Shown: positions 51,399 through 60,322, counted from the first letter of the stretch. The stretch: DNA of 64,000 nt from Lachnospiraceae bacterium (GCA_910576125.1 CAJTHM010000017.1:62001-126000), one strand, 5' to 3'. Notes: generated by a model not told the origin, from the sequence alone. Made by a program: numbers and translations.

Positions 51399-52165
51399 TA
51401 TGATTTCCTTTTTTTATATCGGTTGCCAAGGATATAAACCGGGAGGAAGAATCCGCCTAAAACAAAGAGCAGGGCGAAAAACAGGTCGATGATATCCCGC
51501 AGGATTCCCGGAAAAAGCAGCGTCTCTATGTAGCTGACGATCGGATACGCCAGCATCATCGTCACAGACCAGATACGGCCTGCCTGCAATATCTTTCCCC
51601 AATTTCCATTGTGCAGGGAAAGGCCGGGCAGGTTCATCTCAAAGATTCCGTCGGTGTAGACGCAGACTTCGGTTTCATCATAAAAGGCAGGCAGCTTTTC
51701 CTTTACGAAAAAGCAGAAGTAGAGCCCGAATGTGGCGCCCAGACCCATGGATACGCTCAGTCCCACCGTGATGCTCCCGGCTCTGTAAGAAAGCCATAAT
51801 TCCAGGCAGGCAATCAGCAGGGAGAGGAGGTAGATCAGTCCCCATTTCCTGTTTTTCTGGTAGGCTCGGGGCTGTTTGTCCGAGTAGGAGACAGCCGTTT
51901 TCACCACTTGCTCCACCTGGGCGGCGCTCAAGGCGTTGTCCTGCTCCATGCGCCTGCACATCAGCAGTTCCGTCACTGTGACTCCCAGCAGGTCTGCCAG
52001 CGGTATCAGCAGGTCTATGCTGGGGACGCTGGCGGCAGTCTCCCATTTGCTCACCGCCTTATCCGACAGGAAGAGCCGCTGTGCCAGCTCCTTCTGGGTG
52101 ATGCCTTTCTCTTTCCGCAGCATGGCTACGAAGGCGCCGAACGCTTGTTTGTCGATATGGGTCAT
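51398..52165 (-). CDS. XRE-family regulator with C-terminal membrane domain
   Basis: 255 residues. An N-terminal helix-turn-helix (about 8-62, 'LRKEKGITQKELAQRLFLSDKAVSKWETAASVPSIDLLIPLADLLGVTVTEL') is followed by a linker and four hydrophobic segments (about 108-125, 134-152, 196-215, 222-245). Such membrane-bound XRE proteins are common in Clostridia and often sit beside transporters. It could sense an envelope signal; the lost neighbour (51261-51398) and ABC ATPase remnant may be former partners. Confidence 0.82.
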   Translation of the reverse strand: MTHIDKQAFGAFVAMLRKEKGITQKELAQRLFLSDKAVSKWETAASVPSIDLLIPLADLLGVTVTELLMCRRMEQDNALSAAQVEQVVKTAVSYSDKQPRAYQKNRKWGLIYLLSLLIACLELWLSYRAGSITVGLSVSMGLGATFGLYFCFFVKEKLPAFYDETEVCVYTDGIFEMNLPGLSLHNGNWGKILQAGRIWSVTMMLAYPIVSYIETLLFPGILRDIIDLFFALLFVLGGFFLPVYILGNRYKKRKS

Positions 52166-52359
52166 CTGTTTTTCCTCCTGATTATTAGTTCCGCATCTGC
52201 CCCATCCAACACCCGGACATGGGCTGGCGCTGTTTCTAAGCCTATTTTAGCTCCATACCCTCCATTCTGCAACCGAATCCCAGGAGAATGCCCTGTTTTC
52301 GGGGTAGAACGGCAGTAGAATTGCACCTCCAGCCCATGCTGCCCCCCAGTCCTGGGGGA

Positions 52360-53355
52360 CTAGTCCGACAGTCCCCGCTCCTTCCGCCATCTCTGGTATG
52401 CCCGCTCCAGCTTTTCGGCATATGGGTCATCCGCGGCTCTGGCGGCGGCAATGCCCTTTGTGTAGAGGTTCCCGTACCAGGCAGGCTGGGATTGGGCTTG
52501 CAGCTCTTCCTTTATCTGCGTCCACAGCCCCTGGTTCCCTGCCGGGTCATGGGCGACGATCTCGCAGCATTCCTCCAGGATGTCCCCGAACAGGCGGATC
52601 CCTCTCACCTGTCCGTAATCCGTGGTCTCCAGGAGGATATGGCAGTACCGAGCCCCTTTCCCGTAATCACCTTCATCCAGATAGAAGCGGATCAAATCCC
52701 GGTATCCCGCCACCATGTCCCTTGGATTTCCGGAACCTGTCTCCAGGATTTCATGCAGTTGTTTCTGATAGAGCGCTTCGTTTTCCGTATTTCTGTCGAG
52801 AAAGGCGTTGAATCCTATGAGGGTACGGCGGTCTGAAGGGTTCCAGTCTGCCGGGTTCCCCCTTCCCTCTTTCCAGGCGTCCACCAGAATCCCCATCACG
52901 TCATTATACGCCATCTCCTGGCATAGGAAGATGCAGTCCAGCAGGTCGTTCTTCCCGAAGTCCTCCTCAACCGCGTTCTCCACGTCGTAGCCGCAGGCAC
53001 AGTCAAAGTTGGCGTCCTTCGCCCGCTGGAACAGGGTGTCGTACTTGTGGCCGCCGTTATATTTCCGCAGCAGCCATGTCAGGATGCACAGGGTGCTCCC
53101 TATGCCCTGGAAAGAATTGTTCTCCCTGTCCTTCAGCTCTTCCCGGAACAGATATGCGACCGCGCCTTCATCATCGATTTTTTCATACAGAAGAAAATAG
53201 GCCAGGCGGAGACGGTTTGTATAATTGGCATCGTCCGTCCCCCACTGGCCGTTCTGGAATTCCTTGTAGCAGACCAGGCTTGCGTCCCCGGCTTTCAGGG
53301 CTTCGTATACTTTGCGCTGCTCTCCTATTTTTTCTTTTAACTTGCCTTTCACCAT
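52360..53355 (-). CDS. Helical-repeat protein of unknown function (immunity-like context)
   Basis: 331 residues, soluble, mostly helical, with TPR-like spacing of aromatic and small residues ('YRDLIRFYLDEGDYGKGARYCHILLETTDY', 'ILVDAWKEGRG'). It is Cys-containing but has no metal motif. Start ATG with AAGGA upstream. Family not recognised. It opens a minus-strand run of SMI1, LRR and DUF4241 genes typical of immunity arrays, which suggests but does not show a similar role. Confidence 0.65.
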   Translation of the reverse strand: MVKGKLKEKIGEQRKVYEALKAGDASLVCYKEFQNGQWGTDDANYTNRLRLAYFLLYEKIDDEGAVAYLFREELKDRENNSFQGIGSTLCILTWLLRKYNGGHKYDTLFQRAKDANFDCACGYDVENAVEEDFGKNDLLDCIFLCQEMAYNDVMGILVDAWKEGRGNPADWNPSDRRTLIGFNAFLDRNTENEALYQKQLHEILETGSGNPRDMVAGYRDLIRFYLDEGDYGKGARYCHILLETTDYGQVRGIRLFGDILEECCEIVAHDPAGNQGLWTQIKEELQAQSQPAWYGNLYTKGIAAARAADDPYAEKLERAYQRWRKERGLSD

Positions 53356-53458
53356 TTCTGTTTCCTTTCTCTGGCTGACATGCTTATTCAGAACTCAACG
53401 CGTATCACTCGACCTGCCCCACATCAAAAAATTATTTTAGCGTTGACCTGCCGTGAAA

Positions 53459-53691
53459 AGGAGCTGCAGCCGCTTCCAGAACCCTCCGATCCGACAGCGA
53501 TCGCTCCAGAAGCCAATTCATTCCTGGTAGTAGTCGAATTTGATATGTTTGCCTATAAAAAGCGTACAAATTCGCGCGCCGTAAAGAAAACCTTAAGCAT
53601 CCCTGCCTGGCTCAACGAAGCAGCCATGGACATGGGCTTAAATTTCTCTCAGGTACTTCAGGAAGCACTTCTTTCCAAAATACAGGCATGA
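53459..53691 (+). pseudogene. C-terminal half of a HicB antitoxin
   Basis: The frame encodes 'KELQPLPEPSDP', 'NSFLVVVEFDMFAYKKRTNS' and the ribbon-helix-helix end 'AVKKTLSIPAWLNEAAMDMG' / 'LNFSQVLQEAL', which match HicB. The N-terminal RNase-H-like half and any hicA toxin are missing; the sequence upstream (53380-53458) is unrelated. Confidence 0.7.
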
Positions 53692-53753
53692 TGTCTAAGC
53701 AGCCGCCCCGGTTTCACATGAAATCGGGGTAGTTGTGGGAAAAAACTCCCCCT

Positions 53754-53925
53754 TCAACGCCCGGTAAGGAAATCCCCATCCACCTCAAAAAACCTGCATC
53801 CACACCCTGGGCAGGCAGACGGAATGACCAGCGGGCAGAATTTCGGTTTCACATATTTGATATGCAGACCCCGGATAGCCATCAGACACTCCTTTTCCCT
53901 CAGTTTGTCCCCTCTCGTCGGAACA
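53754..53925 (-). pseudogene. 3' part of a zinc-ribbon membrane protein gene split by the 98-bp element
   Basis: Continues the frame of 54028-54366 when the element and one TA are removed: 'YVPTRGDKLREKECLMAIRG', then 'FCPLVIPSACPGCGCRFFE' and stop at 53754. An internal ATG (53880-53882) with an AAGGAG site could also give a separate 42-residue Cys-rich peptide. Its CPGCG motif would be the second half of a zinc ribbon begun by CPCCG upstream. Confidence 0.6.
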
Positions 53926-53927
53926 TA

Positions 53928-54025
53928 TACTGCTTAACGATTTCACCTGCCGTGAAACCAGACTGCATAACGCTGACTGGTTCAATCGCATGATTACATT
54001 AGGCAGTATTCAGCGTTATGCAGTA
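53928..54025 (+). mobile_element. 98-bp TA-flanked structured element, copy B (MITE-like)
   Basis: Starts TACTGCTTAACG, ends ATGCAGTA, with TA at 53926-53927 and 54026-54027. 94 of 98 positions match copy A in inverted orientation. The four differences keep or improve pairing of the small hairpin (TTTCAC/GTGAAA here). It splits the zinc-ribbon gene, whose flanks join in frame if one TA is kept, so TA is the duplicated target. Confidence 0.88.
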
Positions 54026-54366
54026 TAATAGGGAAACGGACGCCCGCAGCACGGGCACCGCCAGAAGAGCCTGGGCGCAAACCCAATGGGGACGGCCAGA
54101 AAGAAAAGCAGGAGCGATACGGCAGCTACCGGAACCAAAAACCCCAGGAACGGATGCCCATCCGTCACGGCGCTCCCTTCCAGATCCCCGCCCAGGACAA
54201 TCAGCTGAACGGACAACACCATGGTGCATAGGCAAAAAACGGCAAAGCATCCCCACTGCATCAGGAATACCGCTTTCGCAAAAGCCCGGCACCGCCGGAA
54301 ACGGGGCGGCATCTGCGGGAAAACGTAGGGGAACGGTTTTGCCATATCATCCATAGGCTTTCTCAT
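54016..54366 (-). pseudogene. 5' part of the zinc-ribbon membrane protein gene, ending inside the element
   Basis: 116 residues from ATG at 54364-54366: two membrane helices (about 32-52 and 70-95), then 'RLFWRCPCCGRPFPYY'. The last codons and stop (TAA) come from the element end. Rebuilt without the element, the gene has 170 codons plus stop with both CPCCG and CPGCG motifs. Still translatable as a truncated membrane protein. Confidence 0.65.
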
Positions 54367-54403
54367 ATTTTTCACAGTCCTTCCCTTCCACTGGCCGTCC
54401 GGG

Positions 54404-55369
54404 TCACAGCCCGCAGAATGACCAGCGTCCCGCCTGGCACCACTGGGCGTTGTCAATCATCCAGTTACCGTCGATCAGGCGCATCAGGTAACGATAGTAG
54501 AAAATGTCCGCTTCTGCATAGATCCAAAATTTGCTTTTCGTCACCCGCTCTCCGGCCACCAGACGGTAATTCGTATATGTCCCACCTCTTTTCCAGAATA
54601 GATCGACGAGGCGCCAGCCGGGACGGGGCGTCCAGCTCACCCGCCTGGCAAACAGCCCATCGATATCCGCCTGAACGCCTTGGCCCTCTCCTGCCGTCCG
54701 CTCCCGGCGGGTCGTACCCGTCCGATTGTCCTGGTCCTTTTCTTCTGCCATCCGCTCCCAGCGGGTCATGTCGTGAAAGAATTCCTGCAGCGCACGGACT
54801 GGCTCCTGCAGTTCGAGACTGTCCAGCGGGATTTTGTTTTTCATGGTTTTGTAGGCGCGGGCATCCTCGTATGCCTTGCGCTCCGTCTCTGTGAACAGCC
54901 CCGCCAGCCCCGCCTCATCCTGATTGTCGGTATCGCTGACCCGCAGTTTGTCCCTCCAGGCAATGGCCAGCAGCCCCTGGGGAGTGACATGACGGCAGGC
55001 GGCTATGTAGAGATTCTCCAGCTTTCCAATCCGGGCGGCCTGCGCCAGCCCCTCATCGTCCAGGGCAGTCCGCTGCAAAAACAGGTCTTTCAGCGGAAGG
55101 TCTTTTAGCAGTTCCAGTCCATGTCCGGTAATCTCCCTGCCCCGCAGCAGAGCCAGCATGTTCAGCCTGGGTATCTGCGCCAAAAGGGGGAAGCACTGGT
55201 CGCCAAAGGGGGCATCATACAGGGAGACCGCCTGAAGCTTCGGGCATTGCCTGACAGCTTCCTCCAGGGTCTCCAGATTCAGCGGCGCTTCTACCCGCTT
55301 CGTTCCGTTGCAGAGATAGGCGCCGTCCTGGTATTCCAGCATATTGGTATTGGGGGCAAATTCCAGCAT
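54404..55369 (-). CDS. Leucine-rich-repeat protein, immunity-like
   Basis: 321 residues. Residues about 30-150 form leucine-rich repeats ('LETLEEAVRQCPKLQAVSLY', 'PLLAQIPRLNMLALLRG', 'DLPLKDLFLQRTALDDEGLA'). A charged linker ('EEKDQDNRTGTTRRERTAGE') leads to a C-terminal aromatic-rich domain ('GWRLVDLFWKRGGTYTNYRLV'). Start chosen at 55367-55369 with AAGGAG 8 nt upstream. LRR proteins of this type occur in Firmicutes immunity clusters; no partner toxin is visible. Confidence 0.7.
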   Translation of the reverse strand: MLEFAPNTNMLEYQDGAYLCNGTKRVEAPLNLETLEEAVRQCPKLQAVSLYDAPFGDQCFPLLAQIPRLNMLALLRGREITGHGLELLKDLPLKDLFLQRTALDDEGLAQAARIGKLENLYIAACRHVTPQGLLAIAWRDKLRVSDTDNQDEAGLAGLFTETERKAYEDARAYKTMKNKIPLDSLELQEPVRALQEFFHDMTRWERMAEEKDQDNRTGTTRRERTAGEGQGVQADIDGLFARRVSWTPRPGWRLVDLFWKRGGTYTNYRLVAGERVTKSKFWIYAEADIFYYRYLMRLIDGNWMIDNAQWCQAGRWSFCGL

Positions 55370-55462
55370 CTTATTTTCTCCTTCCATGTTCTCTCTATCT
55401 GCCTTCTTCCATCAGCGGCTTCCAGCCGTTCCGGCAGTCCTTCAGGTATTGAAAGTCCATCC

Positions 55463-55500
55463 TTATTCTCATTATTCTCATTATTCCCATTGTTCTCATT
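55463..55500 (-). repeat. Short tandem repeat (about 9-bp units) upstream of the LRR gene
   Basis: Imperfect units of ATGAGAATA/ATGGGAATA in the 265-bp gap 55370-55634. The gap has short open frames but no supported gene. The repeat could vary in length and alter spacing upstream of the LRR gene. Confidence 0.5.
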
Positions 55501-55634
55501 GCCTTTCCGCCACTGCATACTGATAGCCCGCACTCAATTAAAATCAGAAAGAAAAAGCATATAAGCCAGCTTCCGCTCCCAATCCAAGGCAACACTCCAC
55601 TCGAAACGGAGCCTAATTGTTCCGTGGTCTCCCC

Positions 55635-56900
55635 TCAGAAATACGCCGGATTCAGGAAAAGCGCCACCAGGCAGGCGATCTCCCCCTCTGCGTCCAGCCC
55701 CCAGTAGCCGCTGTAGATGCCGTCTCCCATGCCGCTGGAAAAAAGGACTGTCCTCAAGCCGCTCCCAGGCAGCCGCCACTCCAGAAAGCTCCCGCCCTGG
55801 TTCTGGAATTCCGGATTCGCCTGGAAGCTGTCCTGGAAAAGGGCTTCGAAATAGTCTGTGTACTTGTTCTTCCCCGGATTCTCTTTTTCCCACTTTTCAA
55901 AGAACAGACGGTTCTCCTCCGAGACCTTCCCGTCGGCAATACAGGCAAGCCCCGTATCCACCCCGAAAAAGGTAAAGATACCCGGCTTTTCCAAATCCTC
56001 CGGCTCCTTTCCTTTGGGCATGGCAATCTCATACCGGACAGCCGCCTTAGGGCTGACCGGAAGCCTGGCGGCGGCAATCCTGAGGCCTGCAATCCGGGAA
56101 AGGCAGACCGACAGCTCCACCGGGTAGCTCCCGGCCGGAATCTTCCTGTCCAGGACTGTTTCATACCGGCTGCCCAGGTAGGCAATGGGGTCTGCCAGCA
56201 CCACCTCCCCTGTGGGGAAGTCCGCTTCTCCCGCCCGGACTACCTTGATTTTAGGGCTTTCCGTAAACAGGCTCTGGAAAAAATCTGGCGGGTAGGTATC
56301 CTGGTTCAGGAATTTCAGGTTCTTCTCGAAGGCAATCTGAGCCGGATGCTTCACCGGCTCCCGGATTTCCTTTCCCGTCCTTGTGTCCACGAAATATTTC
56401 CCCGTTTTGTCGCAGCGGAATTCCAGGTCGCTGCCCATGGGCATGTAGAACACGTTCACCACTGTGGGCTCTATGTCTGCCAGGGTATTGAAATCCACAA
56501 TCGCCATGTTGTTGGCGTCATTCACGTATTCCTGGCTGTCCCTGTCCCCGAACGCTATCCAGCCGTTCCCATGTCCGCCCTCCTGGCGGAACAGCCATTT
56601 CAGCTTTGATGTGCCGTCCAGGATGGACTTCGTGACGATGGTTCCTCCGGCGCCTCGGATGTATACCTTCCTTTCGTTTTGTCCTTGTTCCTTCGTCTGT
56701 CCTTCTGTTGGCTGCTTTTCTTCCGGCTGTCTCTTTGCTGATTGCTTTTCTGTCGGCTGTTTTTCTGTCGTCTCTTTTTCTGCTGACCGTTCTTCTGTCA
56801 GCTGCTTTTCTGCCAGCTCTTGCTCCTTTTTCTGCCCGGATTTTTGTACCGATTTACCTTGAGCCGATTTGTCTTCTTTCTTCTTACCGAATAATCCCAT
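55635..56900 (-). CDS. DUF2185-DUF4241 double immunity-like protein
   Basis: 421 residues from ATG at 56898-56900 (GGAG site). A basic start (MGLFGKKKEDKS) and a Lys/Glu/Gln repeat linker ('TEKQPTEKQSAKRQPEEKQP') lead to a DUF2185-like domain ('WLFRQEGGHGNGWIAFGDRDS', 'VNVFYMPMGSDLEFR'), then a DUF4241-like domain ('YETVLDRKIPAGSYPVELSV', 'FFGVDTGLACIADGKVS', 'SGMGDGIYSGYWGLDAEGEI'). Both families are known in bacterial immunity clusters. Fusing them suggests protection against more than one toxin, which is inference. Confidence 0.75.
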   Translation of the reverse strand: MGLFGKKKEDKSAQGKSVQKSGQKKEQELAEKQLTEERSAEKETTEKQPTEKQSAKRQPEEKQPTEGQTKEQGQNERKVYIRGAGGTIVTKSILDGTSKLKWLFRQEGGHGNGWIAFGDRDSQEYVNDANNMAIVDFNTLADIEPTVVNVFYMPMGSDLEFRCDKTGKYFVDTRTGKEIREPVKHPAQIAFEKNLKFLNQDTYPPDFFQSLFTESPKIKVVRAGEADFPTGEVVLADPIAYLGSRYETVLDRKIPAGSYPVELSVCLSRIAGLRIAAARLPVSPKAAVRYEIAMPKGKEPEDLEKPGIFTFFGVDTGLACIADGKVSEENRLFFEKWEKENPGKNKYTDYFEALFQDSFQANPEFQNQGGSFLEWRLPGSGLRTVLFSSGMGDGIYSGYWGLDAEGEIACLVALFLNPAYF

Positions 56901-56950
56901 ATCGTTTCTCTCCTTTATTATAGTTCCGCATCTATAAAAACTTACCTGTT

Positions 56951-58390
56951 TCAAACATCAAATAATGCTTCCAACCGTTCCTGTACCGCCTCCTCCTTTG
57001 TCACGAACCAAAAGGTACCTTCTTCCCTGTCGTAAAGCCCAACAGCCTGTCCGTCCATAGCCTGATAAAGCGTCCGGGTATTGCCTGCAGCTATTCTGTC
57101 TGTAATGCCCGCAATGGGGGACAGATGCGGATGCAGCTTCCCGCCCTCAAGCAGCATTGCCAGTTCAAAATCCAGAAGCTCCCAAAGAAACAGATTCAAT
57201 GTCTCATCACAGGCCAGCGCCCACAAAAATTCCGCCGCAAGGAAACCGTCCAGAATGCCATATGCGCCCCATCCGGAAACGCCGTCATTGGCACGGCGGT
57301 ATAGAAATGGGCTGTTCCATTCTGCTGCCCAGTGATACACCGCCTGGTTTTCTTCCAGAAAATTCAGCTTGCCGTCCTTTGTCTGTTTCAGGCCGGAAAG
57401 AGGACGGATTACATTATAACTACTGTAAAACTTACTTGGCAGATAGCGGTAAAACTCTGCCAATGGCAGCGGAAGGGAAGTCCCCAGGCGGGCTTCTGCC
57501 CGGCCGATGCTTTCCTCCTTTGCTCCCCTGCCCTCCATCCCGGCAAATTTACAAAGAAACTGCAATACCGGGGCAATGGATTCCAGTTCCCGTTCCTGGG
57601 GCGGACTGGGCGGAGCCGAATGAAAGATGGGATGCCCGTCCTGGCTCTTTATCCAGACATATTTGAAGCCCATCCGCTTCATGAGCTGCTCCAGTTCTTT
57701 GTCGGTCTTGCCGCCAAAATAGGCCGTTCCTGAATAAGTAATGCATCCGCATAAAAGCCGGAATGGCTCTTCCATATAGTTTACATTAAAATTCATCCTG
57801 ACACTGGAAAGCTGTTCTAATGGGATATGATAAAAAGCATTCAGGGGAAGTTCCCTCAGTCTTTTCCAAAAGTCTTCCGTCTTATCCCGGTTGACGCCTA
57901 TAACGCTGGGCTGCGCCAGGGTCTGCTGGTATCCCAGCCACTCCACAATCCATCTGGAAAGGTTTGACTGGTTACAGGGCACTTCATGGCCTTCCAGGTG
58001 CTTTTCTTCCTTGCGTGTTTCCGGCGATACATAGAGGCCCCACATTGGGGGATCGTCCGGATTGTCGTTGCTCATAATGTCCTTGCTTTTGTGATACCGG
58101 CTTACTTCAAATCCATAACCATACCTTTCATGCCGGCAAATGGGCAGAATCGTAATCACGGTATCTGTCCAGTAGATACGTTTATAGATTTTCAGTTCCT
58201 CAAAAGGAATCAGATTTCCCTTTCCCGAAAAGGCAGGGTCATCCGGATGAAAGGTCAGGTATAATTCCTTGAAAGCCTGGGGCAGAGCGAATCCCAGTTC
58301 TGCCTCCTTGTCTGCGATATCCTGTGGTGTCACGGAACTTTCCATATTGCTGCCGAAAGACTTTATCTTACACAGTTCCTCCAGTATCAC
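56951..58390 (-). CDS. Protein with two SMI1/KNR4-type domains
   Basis: 479 residues. The first SMI1/KNR4 domain (about 15-150) has 'DIADKEAELGFALPQAFKELYLTFHPDD' and 'GNLIPFEELKIYKRIYW'; the second (about 290-430) has 'IGRAEARLGTSLPLPLAEFYRYLPS'. The family includes immunity proteins to many nuclease and other toxins. GTG start (58388-58390), overlapping the upstream gene's stop by 4 nt; GGAGG at 9 nt. A copy of its last 17 codons survives as a fragment at 60392-60445. Confidence 0.82.
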   Translation of the reverse strand: MILEELCKIKSFGSNMESSVTPQDIADKEAELGFALPQAFKELYLTFHPDDPAFSGKGNLIPFEELKIYKRIYWTDTVITILPICRHERYGYGFEVSRYHKSKDIMSNDNPDDPPMWGLYVSPETRKEEKHLEGHEVPCNQSNLSRWIVEWLGYQQTLAQPSVIGVNRDKTEDFWKRLRELPLNAFYHIPLEQLSSVRMNFNVNYMEEPFRLLCGCITYSGTAYFGGKTDKELEQLMKRMGFKYVWIKSQDGHPIFHSAPPSPPQERELESIAPVLQFLCKFAGMEGRGAKEESIGRAEARLGTSLPLPLAEFYRYLPSKFYSSYNVIRPLSGLKQTKDGKLNFLEENQAVYHWAAEWNSPFLYRRANDGVSGWGAYGILDGFLAAEFLWALACDETLNLFLWELLDFELAMLLEGGKLHPHLSPIAGITDRIAAGNTRTLYQAMDGQAVGLYDREEGTFWFVTKEEAVQERLEALFDV

Positions 58391-58728
58391 TGTACTATAC
58401 CTCCATCTCTCCTAAAGCATATCCAACCATCTTTTAACAAATCTTCATTATAAGGAGAACTAATTGTATGAATCATCCCCGAATGGATATTATGAATTAT
58501 ACATACCGCCCATTCGCCATCCTTTATTTCAGAGAATAGGCATTTTCCTTTTTCCCACTTTTTTCTATCTCTATACATAGCCGTAATCTCACGTTGTTCA
58601 AAAGTATGGTCATTCATTGGAATTGTGATAATGTCTCCAATTCTAATGCTTTCTCCTTTTTCAGCGATAATATATACTTGAACTTCATTCTTATCATAAG
58701 CTGATGTACCCGCCATTTGAAAAATCAT
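58387..58728 (-). CDS. Small protein of unknown function coupled to the SMI1 gene
   Basis: 113 residues from ATG at 58726-58728 (AGGTG 7 nt upstream). Beta-rich ('VQVYIIAEKGESIRIGDIITIP', 'WAVCIIHNIHSGMIHTI'), soluble. The 'GESIRIGDII' stretch looks like a small beta-barrel. Its stop overlaps the GTG start of the SMI1 gene, so the two are probably translated together. Its base composition is visibly more AT-rich than its neighbours. Not recognised. Confidence 0.6.
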   Translation of the reverse strand: MIFQMAGTSAYDKNEVQVYIIAEKGESIRIGDIITIPMNDHTFEQREITAMYRDRKKWEKGKCLFSEIKDGEWAVCIIHNIHSGMIHTISSPYNEDLLKDGWICFRRDGGIVQ

Positions 58729-58759
58729 TATATGCACCTCAACTTTCTTGCCAATACAA

Positions 58760-58945
58760 CTACAGAAATCCCCATATTCTCCCGGCTCCAGGCACAGGTT
58801 TCCCTACTTGTTCCTGTAATCTCCTCAAGTCTCTCTTTGCCGTCAGGCAAAACATCTCATAGACCTCATCCGGACTTCCTTCTTCAGCGGACTTCATCAG
58901 CGCTGCTGTTGCCAGCAGTGTTCCTGGCATGCCGCCAAAACTCAC
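58760..58945 (-). CDS. Short ORF, possible remnant
   Basis: About 61 codons from a GTG: 'FGGMPGTLLATAALMKSAEEG' and 'RRLQEQVGKPVPGAGRIWG'. The frame continues upstream into the end of the next gene without a good start. It may be a small coupled gene or the tail of a lost one. Confidence 0.35.
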   Translation of the reverse strand: MSFGGMPGTLLATAALMKSAEEGSPDEVYEMFCLTAKRDLRRLQEQVGKPVPGAGRIWGFL

Positions 58946-58958
58946 CAGAACGGCATTC

Positions 58959-59357
58959 TTATCCTTGCAGGACGATCACCAGCGCCAGCACCATGATGCC
59001 AGCCATCAGAACCAGCGAAACCTTAACCGGAGAACGTTCCCCGCTTTTCCAGTCGGAAAACAGGCTGTTGTTGTCATCATCCATGCTGCACCGCCCGTTC
59101 CGGTTCCAAATCATAAAATGATAGATTGCAGAGACGAGGTCTATGGCTCCAAAAAGCAGCACGGGATTACGGACATAAAAAATGGCCATTCCCAGGGAGA
59201 TTCCATCCGCTTCTCCGCTTAACATGACACTGCCCCATATCAGGCGGATGACCGTCATGATGGCAGCAGCCAGAATACAGGTCAGTGCCGCAGCTCCGTA
59301 TTGTTTCGCTTTCAGCTTCTCGCTGGTTTCCTGTTTTTGAGGAAATCTGTCATCCAT
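58959..59357 (-). CDS. Small membrane protein of unknown function
   Basis: 132 residues with about four hydrophobic segments ('AAALTCILAAAIMTVIRLIWG', 'VLLFGAIDLVSAIYHFMIW', 'VSLVLMAGIMVLALVIVL') and a conserved-looking 'YVRNP'. ATG at 59355-59357 with AAGGAGGAG upstream. Follows the serine hydrolase gene by 38 nt, probably the same transcript. Not recognised. Confidence 0.6.
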   Translation of the reverse strand: MDDRFPQKQETSEKLKAKQYGAAALTCILAAAIMTVIRLIWGSVMLSGEADGISLGMAIFYVRNPVLLFGAIDLVSAIYHFMIWNRNGRCSMDDDNNSLFSDWKSGERSPVKVSLVLMAGIMVLALVIVLQG

Positions 59358-59395
59358 GTTCCGCTCCTCCTTAAGATTGCCGCCGGGCATGAATT

Positions 59396-60322
59396 TCAAT
59401 GCTCACAATCGCCAATCATTTCCCACATACAGTCCGCCAATTGTCCCGAATCCTCTTCCATGTGCGCCAGATAAGTGACCATCAGCCCTCTGCTGGGGAA
59501 AATATAGCATCTCTGCCCCCATTTGCCGCTGATCCGGAAGCCGTCCTGATATTTCCAGACGAAATATCCGTACCCGCCCTCCCGGTTCATCTGTTGGATG
59601 CCGCAGGCTTCCTTTACATATTTTTCCGACAGGATCCTTGTCCCCTGATACAAGCCCTCGTCCATCAGCACAAATCCGATGCGGCTCAGCTCATTTACCG
59701 TCAGCTCCATTCCGGAAGCCCCGTAAAAGTAACCGTCGGGGCATCTTTGGAAGGGCGGGTTTTCGATTCCAAGGGGCTGGAACAGCCGTCTCTGAAGATA
59801 CGCATACAAATCTTCCTCCAGAGCATTTGCCGCCGCCACTCCGGCCAGGTAGGCGGAGACATTACTGTAGTCAAATACCGTCTTCTCCGGCTCCACAGGA
59901 TACTGCAGGGAATTCCGGAGCCAGCTTTCCCCTTCCGGCCGAAAGGGGAAGCCGGGGACGGACATGGTGAGCAGGCGCTTTATGGTCACTTTCTGATACC
60001 GTTCTTTTGCCTCTTCCGGCAATGCGGAAAGGGTCTTTTCCGGAATATAGGCCAGGACGGAACGGCCTATATCCATCTTTCCCTCATCCGCCGCCATCCC
60101 CACTGCCAGGGAGGTTATGGTCTTTGTTGCGGAATAGATGGGGTATCTATGCGCTGTGGTGTCGCCGTACACACAGATTCTCTCCTGCCCGGAACATGGC
60201 TTGTCAGAGCCTACCGCTTGTCCGCCATGCCCGATGTAATACACTTCCATTCCGTGGACTTCCCAGTTATTTTCCTTTATTTTATGAATCAATGGATCAA
60301 AATTGATATGTCTAACGCCCAA
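59396..60322 (-). CDS. Beta-lactamase-family serine hydrolase
   Basis: 308 residues with the penicillin-binding fold. The SxxK nucleophile is 'YSATKTITSLAVG' and the YxN motif is 'FDYSNVSAYLAG'; the third motif (K/H-x-G) is not typical, perhaps 'ISGKWGQRCYIF'. No signal peptide, so cytoplasmic. Members are esterases, peptidases or unknown hydrolases rather than true resistance enzymes. TTG start (60320-60322) with AGGAG at 7 nt. Confidence 0.82.
   Translation of the reverse strand: MGVRHINFDPLIHKIKENNWEVHGMEVYYIGHGGQAVGSDKPCSGQERICVYGDTTAHRYPIYSATKTITSLAVGMAADEGKMDIGRSVLAYIPEKTLSALPEEAKERYQKVTIKRLLTMSVPGFPFRPEGESWLRNSLQYPVEPEKTVFDYSNVSAYLAGVAAANALEEDLYAYLQRRLFQPLGIENPPFQRCPDGYFYGASGMELTVNELSRIGFVLMDEGLYQGTRILSEKYVKEACGIQQMNREGGYGYFVWKYQDGFRISGKWGQRCYIFPSRGLMVTYLAHMEEDSGQLADCMWEMIGDCEH

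Noticed and set aside
59396..60322. True beta-lactam resistance enzyme
   Set aside because: No signal peptide and no canonical KTG/HxG motif; better called a serine hydrolase.
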